From: DAIDKA01 sp049792815 | GTDB taxonomy: Bacteria > Pseudomonadota > Gammaproteobacteria > Steroidobacterales > Steroidobacteraceae | Assembly (NCBI GenBank): GCA_049792815.1 | Contig: JBARBG010000129.1 | Span: forward strand, 1-5,189 | Direction: 5' to 3' | DNA: 5,189 bases | Shown: positions 1 to 5,007 of the stretch, in pieces | How the letters are laid out: each line of letters begins with the position of its first letter | How positions within the stretch are numbered: position 1 is the first letter of the stretch | The notes under the pieces: model-generated | The model's input: the letters and a program-made list of their open reading frames with translations, nothing else | Database searches by the model: none | Told to the model about the DNA's origin: nothing | Position numbers and translations under genes: made by a program

Positions 1-66
1 CTGGCAGCCCAGGGCGTGATCCTGGAGGACCGGCCCGGAGGGCGTACCGAGTGGCGCAGGGCCTGA
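1..66 (+). CDS. cysS: Cysteinyl-tRNA synthetase, C-terminal tail (partial)
   Basis: The window opens inside a reading frame that gives 21 residues and then TGA at 64-66. The residues LAAQGVILED, a Gly-containing turn and then EWRRA match the conserved end of bacterial cysteinyl-tRNA synthetase; the E. coli enzyme ends in a very similar GIVLEDGPQG-TTWRR pattern. The enzyme charges tRNA-Cys in the cytoplasm. The visible part is the very end of the C-terminal anticodon-recognition region, so no catalytic motif can be seen. A tRNA cluster follows directly on the same strand, which fits a translation-related neighbourhood. The identification rests on a short but distinctive tail. Confidence 0.82.
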   Translation: MAAQGVILEDRPGGRTEWRRA

Positions 67-67
67 A

Positions 68-96
68 TTGACGGTTTGCGGGGCCCTTCGTATCAT
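68..96 (+). promoter_or_regulatory. Sigma-70 type promoter of the tRNA operon
   Basis: TTGACG (68-73) and TATCAT (91-96) are separated by exactly 17 bp, and each matches the sigma-70 consensus at 5 of 6 positions. Transcription would begin near 103. The stretch just after the -10 box is almost pure G and C (CCCGGCCCCC). Such a GC-rich discriminator is the hallmark of stable-RNA promoters under stringent (ppGpp/DksA) control. The -35 box starts two bases after the cysS stop codon. The start lies about 55 bases before tRNA-Pro, leaving a 5' leader to be removed by RNase P. Confidence 0.7.
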
Positions 97-158
97 CCCG
101 GCCCCCGTTGGCTCAGGTCCGCAGGTATAGTCCGGACGGATCCGCGATTACGGTCGGG

Positions 159-235
159 CGGGGCATGGCGCAGTCTGGTAGCGCATCTGCTTTGGGAGCA
201 GAGGGTCGCAGGTTCAAATCCTGCTGCCCCGACCA
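159..235 (+). tRNA. tRNA-Pro (anticodon TGG)
   Basis: A complete 77-nt cloverleaf. The acceptor strand CGGGGCA (159-165) pairs perfectly with TGCCCCG (225-231). The anticodon stem TCTGC/GCAGA encloses a loop carrying TGG. The T-arm is GCAGG-TTCAAAT-CCTGC (208-224). The discriminator is A (232) and CCA is encoded (233-235). It reads CCA proline codons, and others by wobble. It is the first gene of a four-tRNA cluster and lies only 8 bases before the next one. Confidence 0.97.
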
Positions 236-243
236 TCCTCCGT

Positions 244-319
244 GCGCCCGTAGCTCAGAGGATAGAGCATCGGCCTTCTAAGCCGAGGGTCGCAGGTTCG
301 ATTCCTGCCGGGCGCGCCA
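244..319 (+). tRNA. tRNA-Arg (anticodon TCT)
   Basis: A complete 76-nt cloverleaf. The acceptor GCGCCCG (244-250) pairs with CGGGCGC (309-315). The anticodon stem TCGGC/GCCGA holds the loop CTTCTAA with anticodon TCT. The T-arm is GCAGG-TTCGATT-CCTGC (292-308), the discriminator is G (316), and CCA is encoded (317-319). It decodes the AGA/AGG arginine codons and resembles E. coli argU closely over its whole length. The short spacer to tRNA-Pro indicates a shared precursor transcript. Confidence 0.97.
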
Positions 320-352
320 GATCGCGCGAAGGTGCGCACCTTAGGTTTCGAC

Positions 353-429
353 GGTGGACGTAGCTCAGTTGGTAGAGCCCCGGGTTGTGATCCCGGCCGT
401 CGTGGGTTCGAGTCCCATCGTCCACCCCA
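353..429 (+). tRNA. tRNA-His (anticodon GTG)
   Basis: A complete tRNA with the histidine-specific extra 5' G (G-1, 353) facing discriminator C (426). The acceptor GTGGACG (354-360) pairs with CGTCCAC (419-425). The anticodon stem CCGGG/CCCGG encloses TTGTGAT, giving anticodon GTG. CCA is encoded at 427-429. The G-1:C73 pair is the main identity element for histidyl-tRNA synthetase and here is genome-encoded, as in other bacteria. It sits 33 bases after tRNA-Arg. Confidence 0.97.
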
Positions 430-435
430 ATTTGG

Positions 436-455
436 CTTGCCCGCAGCCGGGCAAG
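436..455 (+). other. Perfect hairpin between tRNA-His and tRNA-Lys
   Basis: CTTGCCCG (436-443) and CGGGCAAG (448-455) form a perfect 8-bp stem with a CAGC tetraloop. There is no U-tract after it, so it is not a textbook intrinsic terminator. It may cap the 3' end of the tRNA-His precursor or guide processing. It may also be partly a by-product of a promoter in the same stretch. Confidence 0.5.
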
Positions 456-467
456 TTCGGATAGAAT
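438..467 (+). promoter_or_regulatory. Possible internal promoter for tRNA-Lys
   Basis: TTGCCC (438-443) and TAGAAT (462-467) are 18 bp apart and match the consensus at 4 of 6 and 5 of 6 positions. A start near 474 would give a leader of about 30 bases before tRNA-Lys. The 73-base gap here is much larger than the other spacers in the cluster, which suits a separate promoter. The -35 half lies inside the hairpin stem, so the two readings compete. Confidence 0.4.
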
Positions 468-502
468 CGCCGCCCCGCCACCCAATGGCGGTCGGAAAAT
501 CA

Positions 503-578
<76 letters not shown>

Positions 579-745
579 TTTAAGCCAGCATAGTCAAGAA
601 CTTACTCGGTACACCCGCATCGCCAGAAAGCGATGTTGTGCTATTCAGCGGCCCTTTGTGCTTTCTCGACCCATCGCAGCCCTTCGGATTCGCCCCGAAT
701 AACTAGCGTTTTAGTGTCTGCCCTACATGACCCCATCTGACCCTG
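579..745. other. Left end of the element, non-coding
   Basis: There is no convincing gene in these 167 bases, the place where an integrase gene or its remains would often lie. Visible structure is limited. A short inverted repeat ATTCG-CCC-CGAAT sits near 690. A 7-bp inverted repeat AGAAAGC/GCTTTCT (625-631, 660-666) has a 28-base loop. A near-direct repeat TGACCCC/TGACCCT lies at 728-744, just past the protease stop codon. None is a clear terminator because no T-run follows in either direction. Confidence 0.5.
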
Positions 746-2599
746 CTACACGTAATCGGCGAGCGTAAGGTCGACGTTGTGCGTGCTGCCATCTTTGCTC
801 TTGATGACGAGATGCACCACTGTGCCGGGAGCCGCGCGGAACGCGCCGCGGACTTCGAGCAGAGACGGATTTGACGAGCCGCTGAGCGACACGATGACGT
901 CACCCTTTTTCAGTCCAGCCGTCGCCGCCGGTGTACCGGGGCGCACATCGATGACCGTGATCCCGCCTTTATTGATGAGGTAGAGACCGCTGCGATCCCA
1001 TTCGTCGCGTACCGAGATATCCCCATTCGGCGTCAGTGTCATGGTGCGCCCATAATAGTCCAGCGTCATCGTGAAGCGCTTCCACACTCCGCCGCCCACA
1101 TTGGCAGCAAAGAAGGGCAAGTCAGACCCTCCTTCCCCTTGTGCCGGGTAATCACCGACAAGATCGTGAAGCGTCAGCCCGCCGAAGGAAAGCGTCTGCA
1201 GGCGGCCGAGCCTCCCATGAGTGGGACCGCCAACGCCGAACCCATTCACTCCCGGCTCGGTGACCTTTGTCGGTACGACGCTCGGATGGGCCTCGAGGAA
1301 CGGCGTGTAGAACGAGAGCGAACTGCTCGCGCCAGTATCGAGCGTGCACGTCGCTGGCACATCGTCGATGCCACATGCGAATTGCGGCACTGTGCCGAAC
1401 AGGGCAATCGGTACGACGGTCGCATCGGGCGGAGGCGTATACGACCCCGGCATATGAAACACGACTTTCTTGTTCCCGTAATCGAAGGTCGTCAAGAAGC
1501 GGGATAGCACCTCGTAGCCGATCACCCCATCCATCGGCATTCCGGAGGACATGCCGAAGCCCTTGGCGATCGGAAGCACGATGAAGACCTGATTCGTGAC
1601 CAGTGCATCCCCGACTTGAAGCCTCTTGATCACTGCGAAACTAGAGGCAACACCTGCACTGCCCGAGCCTGTGACCACTGCCGAACCACCGCTGGTCACG
1701 CCAAGCTCCTTGGCGACTGCCGGATCGATGACGTTTGCTCCGCCGGTGTCGAAAGCGAAGTGGAACGGTCCCTTTCCGTTGAGCATGACGTCGAGCCATA
1801 CCTGATTCTTCGAGATCTGGATCGGGACGGAAGCCTGCGTCGCGCGGTTCGCGATCGAGAAATCATGCGGTGAGGACGTTGGAGCCGTGAGATGCGAGGC
1901 GCCGCCGGGTGGATCCACCTCGATACTCGTCACCGTAAACGAAGTGGCGCCATTCATGTTCGACGTATCCACGCGATGGGGGATCATGAGGCCCTGTACC
2001 GGGCGGAAATCGGCCATGGTAATGGTCGTGACCACCGGCCCCGCCGTTTGCACCGCCGTCACCGGCAGGTGAGTTACCTTATCGAACCTGACGTCGATCG
2101 GCACGCTGGAGTTCGGCGGCGTAACGGTGAGCACGTCGTAGTTCTTGCCGTCCTGGCTCTTCGAGCCGCCCCATGTGACCGTCGCGCCGCCGTAACTTGG
2201 TGTCCAGAGGTTGTAGTTACCAACGTATGCTTGGTTGATGGCACTGGAGCGCCCGAGTACGCTCCCGTCCACGATCACCAGACCTGTCTGGTCGAGATTC
2301 CAGTTCTCGTCGCCATCCCAGCCGCTGCCTCCGCCGAGAGGCGGCGTTGAAAAAAGCGCTGCCTCCCGTATGCCGCCCATCTCATTCCAGTCATCACCAC
2401 TGCCGGAAAGACCGGTGGCTACGACGCTGCCCTTTGCATGGATAACCTTGATCGAACGCAGGGCATCGACGTGGAGAGCGGCTCCCGATTGACTAATGAG
2501 CTTCCCAACTCGTGGATCGCCATCGGCATGTGCGGCCTGCGGTGCGACCGAGACCAGCAGCATAAAGCTCGCGGTAACGAACAAAAATCCTGGTTTCAT
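746..2599 (-). CDS. Secreted two-lobed retropepsin-like aspartyl protease with PDZ domain
   Basis: 617 residues. Residues 1-25 form a signal peptide (basic start, hydrophobic core, cleavage near AHA-DG), so the protein is exported to the periplasm or beyond. Residues about 28-235 resemble the LolA-like beta-rich region seen before proteobacterial and acidobacterial retropepsin-like proteins, with a WDGDENW...D..G pattern at 94-106. Lobe 1 (about 255-385) carries catalytic FAFDTGG (D284) and the hydrophobic-Gly element DGVIGY (357-362). Lobe 2 (about 395-525) carries CTLDTGA (D421) and a matching VGGGVWKRF segment. A PDZ domain (about 538-615, GLYLINKGG then GLKKGDVIVSL) ends the protein. Both active-site aspartates are present, so it should be active as a single-chain pseudo-dimer. 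AGAGG lies 9 bases before the ATG. The gene diverges from a GntR regulator and shares its operator. The substrate is unknown. Confidence 0.88.
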   Translation of the reverse strand: MKPGFLFVTASFMLLVSVAPQAAHADGDPRVGKLISQSGAALHVDALRSIKVIHAKGSVVATGLSGSGDDWNEMGGIREAALFSTPPLGGGSGWDGDENWNLDQTGLVIVDGSVLGRSSAINQAYVGNYNLWTPSYGGATVTWGGSKSQDGKNYDVLTVTPPNSSVPIDVRFDKVTHLPVTAVQTAGPVVTTITMADFRPVQGLMIPHRVDTSNMNGATSFTVTSIEVDPPGGASHLTAPTSSPHDFSIANRATQASVPIQISKNQVWLDVMLNGKGPFHFAFDTGGANVIDPAVAKELGVTSGGSAVVTGSGSAGVASSFAVIKRLQVGDALVTNQVFIVLPIAKGFGMSSGMPMDGVIGYEVLSRFLTTFDYGNKKVVFHMPGSYTPPPDATVVPIALFGTVPQFACGIDDVPATCTLDTGASSSLSFYTPFLEAHPSVVPTKVTEPGVNGFGVGGPTHGRLGRLQTLSFGGLTLHDLVGDYPAQGEGGSDLPFFAANVGGGVWKRFTMTLDYYGRTMTLTPNGDISVRDEWDRSGLYLINKGGITVIDVRPGTPAATAGLKKGDVIVSLSGSSNPSLLEVRGAFRAAPGTVVHLVIKSKDGSTHNVDLTLADYV

Positions 2600-2616
2600 G
2601 GCCTTCTACCTCTGGC

Positions 2617-2671
2617 TTGCAATCTGTACTACATAGATAATATATTATCTATATGAAACTTCTGGCGTCAA
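2617..2671. promoter_or_regulatory. Overlapping divergent promoters of the protease and GntR genes
   Basis: On the + strand, TTGCAA (2617-2622), an 18-bp spacer and TATATT (2641-2646) point to a start at about 2653, the A of the regulator's ATG. On the - strand, TTGACG (2671-2666), a 16-bp spacer and GATAAT (2649-2644) point to a start near 2637, giving a leader of about 38 bases for the protease message. The two -10 boxes overlap within the palindromic operator, so a bound regulator would block both directions and the promoters may also compete for polymerase. Matches are 4-5 of 6 per hexamer, judged by eye. Confidence 0.55.
2633..2652. promoter_or_regulatory. Perfect 20-bp palindromic operator, probable GntR binding site
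   Basis: ATAGATAATATATTATCTAT is its own exact reverse complement over 20 bases. It sits in a 53-bp intergenic region between two divergent genes, one of which encodes a GntR/FCD regulator. Such regulators act as dimers on short palindromes and commonly control their own gene and the divergent neighbour. The site ends at the base immediately before the regulator's ATG. It is strikingly AT-rich in a GC-rich setting, which also helps promoter melting. Confidence 0.75.
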
Positions 2672-3303
2672 CTCCCGATCTCGTCGTCGGGCGACTGCGT
2701 AGTGACATCGTGAGCGGGCGGCTCGCGCCCGGTAAGCCCTTGCGTCAGGATGAGATCGCCCGATCATTTGGGGTGAGTCACGTTCCGGTTCGTGAAGCCT
2801 TTCTCAGGCTCCAGGCCGAACGGCTCGTCGAGATCCGGCCGCGCCGCGGCGCGATCGTCGCGGCGCTTTCTGCAGCAGAGCTCGAAGAGCTTAGCGAGAT
2901 GCGCGCGGCCTTGGAATGTTGTGCGCTGCGCATCGCAATACCGAAGCTCACTGTTGGTGACCTGCAGAAGGCCGCCCAAGCGCTGGATCGCATCGATCAC
3001 CAGCCGGAGCGATGGGCCGAGCTGAACATGGCGTTCCACACCCTCCTCTACGCGGCCGCAGAGCGTCCGCGGCAGCTCGCGACGATTCTTTCGTTGCAGC
3101 GCAGCCTTGAGCGGTATGTCTATTACGTCTACTATCAACTCAAGATGACGAATGCCTTCGCGGACTCACAGCGCGAGCACCGCAAATTGCTCCAGCTCGT
3201 CGAGCGAAGAAAAACAGATGAAGCGTGTGCGCTCGTGAATGACCATATCCTCAAGCCGTGGGGTATCGTGGTTTCCAAGTTACGCGAATCGGGCCACGCT
3301 TAG
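2653..3303 (+). CDS. GntR family transcriptional regulator, FCD subfamily
   Basis: 216 residues, a normal length for the FCD (FadR/VanR-like) group. The N-terminal winged helix-turn-helix covers about 8-75: VVGRLRSDIVSGRLAPG, then QDEIARSFGVSHVPVREAFLR and the wing RPRRGAIV. The all-helical FCD effector domain follows (about 76-210). It keeps the usual metal-site pattern: N125 (Asp or Asn in the family), H129 in the NMAFH motif, H176 and H198. Such domains typically bind a divalent metal and a small carboxylate that changes DNA affinity. The ATG at 2653 is the only possible start, since an in-frame TAA lies five codons upstream and the HTH begins near residue 8. No Shine-Dalgarno sequence precedes it, only the operator palindrome. 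Predicted role: autoregulation and control of the divergent protease gene. The effector is unknown. Confidence 0.9.
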   Translation: MKLLASTPDLVVGRLRSDIVSGRLAPGKPLRQDEIARSFGVSHVPVREAFLRLQAERLVEIRPRRGAIVAALSAAELEELSEMRAALECCALRIAIPKLTVGDLQKAAQALDRIDHQPERWAELNMAFHTLLYAAAERPRQLATILSLQRSLERYVYYVYYQLKMTNAFADSQREHRKLLQLVERRKTDEACALVNDHILKPWGIVVSKLRESGHA

Positions 3304-3319
3304 GCGGTCGTCTCACCGC
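3304..3319 (+). other. Short hairpin after the GntR stop codon
   Basis: GCGGT (3304-3308) and ACCGC (3315-3319) form a 5-bp stem with a 6-base loop directly after the TAG stop. No T-run follows, so termination is doubtful. The 74-base gap to the HTH gene shows no convincing promoter, so the two genes may be co-transcribed. Confidence 0.25.
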
Positions 3320-3377
3320 TGCGCCGGTAGGTTTATGCTCCTGCAAAACCATTTACAAAGGCGGAAGCTGATGAGTC

Positions 3378-3581
3378 ATGCGCTCGACATTGCTGAGGGG
3401 GCTGGAGCACTGCTTGAAAGCGAGCGGCCTGACCCAAACTCAAGCTGCCAACGCGTTGGGGATCACACAAGCCCGGGTGTCCGATATCAAGCGCGGCAAA
3501 ATCGGGCAGTTCAGCTTGGACATGCTCGTGCGATTGGCATCGCGGGCCGGTCTCAAACCCAAAATTAAACTTGCCGCATAA
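3378..3581 (+). CDS. Small XRE-type helix-turn-helix protein (HigA-like, orphan)
   Basis: 67 residues. The HTH lies at about 18-41, with LTQTQAANALG as the scaffold helix and ITQARVSDIKRGK as the recognition helix, followed by FSLDMLVRLASRAG and a short basic tail. This arrangement is typical of XRE proteins of the HTH_37 / HigA-antitoxin type. Those are usually 80-110 residues, so about 20 N-terminal residues are missing relative to longer relatives. An in-frame TGA at 3372-3374 rules out a longer form in this frame. GGAAG (3363-3367) lies 10 bases before the ATG, a slightly long spacing. No RelE/HigB-like toxin gene sits next to it, so it is either an orphan antitoxin remnant or an independent DNA-binding regulator of the element. 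It lies 74 bases after the GntR gene on the same strand. Confidence 0.75.
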   Translation: MRSTLLRGLEHCLKASGLTQTQAANALGITQARVSDIKRGKIGQFSLDMLVRLASRAGLKPKIKLAA

Positions 3582-3727
3582 AGTGGTGAGTCCACACCCA
3601 AAATCATTTCCCGTGAGATGACGGCTTTTGACATTCCTTGCGGCAGCCGATGAGTTGCTTCTCGGTCACCTGACGTGTGCCATTCGCCGATGTTGTAATT
3701 TAAGAAAGTGGATGAAAGACGGTATTG
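3582..3727. other. Right end of the element, non-coding
   Basis: 146 bases with no supported gene. A weak hairpin (GTGG-TGAGT-CCAC) follows the HTH gene without a T-run. The 9-mer CGATGTTGT (3688-3696) also occurs near the left end (631-639). It could be an integrase or excisionase arm site, but one shared 9-mer is also possible by chance. The last part, before the tRNA remnant, is more AT-rich than the surroundings. Confidence 0.4.
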
Positions 3728-3772
3728 CTCTTAATCAATTGGTCGTAGGTTCGATCCCTACACGGCCCCCCA
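3728..3772 (+). repeat. attR-like core: severed 3' part of tRNA-Lys
   Basis: This copy of the tRNA-Lys 3' part starts at the anticodon loop and retains the 3' anticodon stem, variable loop, full T-arm and the ACGGCCC acceptor strand. The D-arm and 5' acceptor strand are absent, so no tRNA can fold from it. The only difference from the intact gene is the discriminator base (A at 575, C at 3769), the kind of change expected once a tRNA end is no longer under selection. It marks the junction where the original chromosome resumes. Confidence 0.82.
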
Positions 3773-3786
3773 ATTCGTGAACGACC

Positions 3787-3810
3787 ATGGCGACCTGCGG
3801 CGATCGCCAT
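3787..3810. terminator. Possible terminator hairpin between converging transcripts
   Basis: ATGGCGA (3787-3793) and TCGCCAT (3804-3810) form a 7-bp stem with a 10-base loop. It abuts the stop codon of the - strand gene and lies 15 bases beyond the tRNA remnant. It could have terminated the original tRNA operon and the converging gene. No T-run is present on either strand, so intrinsic termination is uncertain. Confidence 0.3.
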
Positions 3811-4521
3811 TCAACGTGGGGGCGCAACCGGTCGGGCCACCAGGGTGCAGATTGCGGCCACCTGTCCTCCCGGTCCATCGAGCTGCACGGTGTCACCGAC
3901 GGATTTTCCGCTGCATGCCGTCAAGGCCTGTGGATTGAATGCGCCCCGGAAGCGGCCGCCACCTGCGCCAGGACCTCGGCCACCAAAGCCACCAAACCCG
4001 CCGAAGCCACCGTTGTCGCCAGTAAACTGCAGCGATTCCTGAAAGCGAATGGCATCACCCGATCTTTCGATGGCATTGGGCGGCAACGCTTCGCCGACCA
4101 GGGTAAAAAGATGCTTATCGACGAAGAATATCGCGACGACCGAGCGACTGCCGTCCGTGCCAGTCACGCTCAATTCGCGTCCGAATGACCGATTGACCCG
4201 GGCATCGATCGCCACGGTCACCTTGCCCGAAGCGCCGAAGGACTTCTCGGTCTCGGCGATCGTGCTCATGGCATCAGCAGTGGTCGACGAATAATCCACG
4301 ACGCTCAGCGTGTAGACAATCCGGTCCTGCCGAACGGCGTAGGTGGTCATGGGCAGGGACACGCCGGCCGACGATTTGAAGGTGCTCTTTTCCACCGTGG
4401 GAGATGCCGGAAACTGGATGGAGAAACCCGCTTCAGGATAGGGATACGCCTTCCATTCCTGAGCGCTGGCTGCGATCGGCAGCAGGCAGGCAACCAGCAA
4501 AATCGCAACAAGCGCCTTCAT
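3811..4521 (-). CDS. Secreted protein of unknown function with Gly-rich linker and C-terminal Cys pair
   Basis: 236 residues from the chosen ATG. Residues 1-20 are a clear signal peptide (MKALVAILLV...AASA, cleavage before QEW), so the protein is exported. Residues 21-167 form a mixed alpha/beta region starting W-x-A-Y-P-Y-P-E-A-G-F-S-I-Q-F-P, a pattern common in small secreted proteins of the DcrB/PsbP-like kind; the resemblance is weak. A linker at 168-193 contains repeated GGF units, then Gly and Arg. The tail (198-236) has two cysteines, C203 in ACSGKSVGD and C225, spaced for a disulfide around a GPGG turn. The start at 4521 is preferred because GAGG lies about 6 bases upstream and the signal peptide begins there. 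A GTG at 4557, overlapping the upstream stop, would add 12 unneeded residues. It is probably co-transcribed with the DUF6152 gene 32 bases upstream. Confidence 0.75.
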   Translation of the reverse strand: MKALVAILLVACLLPIAASAQEWKAYPYPEAGFSIQFPASPTVEKSTFKSSAGVSLPMTTYAVRQDRIVYTLSVVDYSSTTADAMSTIAETEKSFGASGKVTVAIDARVNRSFGRELSVTGTDGSRSVVAIFFVDKHLFTLVGEALPPNAIERSGDAIRFQESLQFTGDNGGFGGFGGFGGRGPGAGGGRFRGAFNPQALTACSGKSVGDTVQLDGPGGQVAAICTLVARPVAPPR

Positions 4522-4553
4522 GAACGACCTCGGTAAAGCGCAGTCGGCCGCTA

Positions 4554-4940
4554 TCACGTGCCGGGAGGCCGTTGTCCAAGCACCTTGCCGTTAGGCAAGG
4601 TCACCGAGACCAGCTGACCCCCGTACGACCCGTCGCGCAGCGGATGCAGTCGCACCGTGACCTTGTCGCCCGGATGAACTGCATCCGGCGTCCACCCGAA
4701 CCTCTGCAGCTGGCCCGCACCGCCCAATTCCAAGGGCCATTCGCTCTGACCGCCGCTGGCGTTGGCCACCATGATGCGCAGCCAGCTGTGCGGGTTGATG
4801 AGTTCAAACTCTTTGACGGTCCCCGCCACCGTATCGGTCCGGCTTCTGTCAAACATGGCGAAGGAGTGGTGTGCGCCTGCCGTTGTCGCAAGGCACAGAA
4901 ATGACAACGTGAGGCTACTGATCACTGGGAAGCGCTTCAT
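4554..4940 (-). CDS. DUF6152 family secreted protein
   Basis: 128 residues. A signal peptide (MKRFPVISSL...TTAGA) would be cut between A23 and H24, so the mature protein starts HHSFAMFD. The following T-V-A-G-T-V-K-E-F-E-L-I-N-P-H-S-W segment (37-53), the W-x-L-E-L-G-G motif near 68-74, G-W-T-P-D near 82-86, P-G-D-K-V-T-V (90-96) and the closing V-T-L-P-N-G-K are the signature of DUF6152, a family of small secreted or periplasmic proteins with no established function. The start at 4940 is chosen because GAGGA lies 8 bases upstream and the signal peptide begins there. An in-frame ATG at 4979 would put 13 charged residues before the signal. It is followed 32 bases later by another secreted protein gene, suggesting an operon of exported proteins. 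Confidence 0.85.
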   Translation of the reverse strand: MKRFPVISSLTLSFLCLATTAGAHHSFAMFDRSRTDTVAGTVKEFELINPHSWLRIMVANASGGQSEWPLELGGAGQLQRFGWTPDAVHPGDKVTVRLHPLRDGSYGGQLVSVTLPNGKVLGQRPPGT

Positions 4941-5007
4941 GGTCGCAGTCCTCGTTTGCCCACGAAGTCTAGCGCACACAAGTCCGGAATGGCATTCGTC
5001 GACCGTG

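Noticed and set aside
579..745. Remnant of an integrase gene next to tRNA-Lys
   Set aside because: Translations of this stretch that I examined gave no recombinase motif or coherent protein segment. It is too short and has no Arg-His-Arg-Tyr type signature.
1139..2492. Multiple + strand open frames of 60-150 codons opposite the protease gene
   Set aside because: They are antisense shadows in GC-rich DNA. The - strand frame has a signal peptide, catalytic motifs and a PDZ domain, while these have no recognisable features and are Arg/Cys-rich.
2764..3138. A - strand open frame of 124 codons opposite the GntR gene
   Set aside because: It is a shadow of a well-supported GntR/FCD reading frame, with no motif or plausible ribosome binding site.
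3371..3568. Alternative frame from ATG 3371 (MSHALDIAEG...) considered as a frameshifted N-terminus for the HTH protein
   Set aside because: The peptide faintly recalls the start of some HigA proteins, but it would have to replace the well-fitting residues LLRGLEHCLKASGLTQ of the HTH frame. No frameshift is needed to explain the gene.
3378..3581. A complete type II toxin-antitoxin operon
   Set aside because: Only the HTH component is present. Neither the 74 bases upstream nor the 146 bases downstream can encode a toxin.
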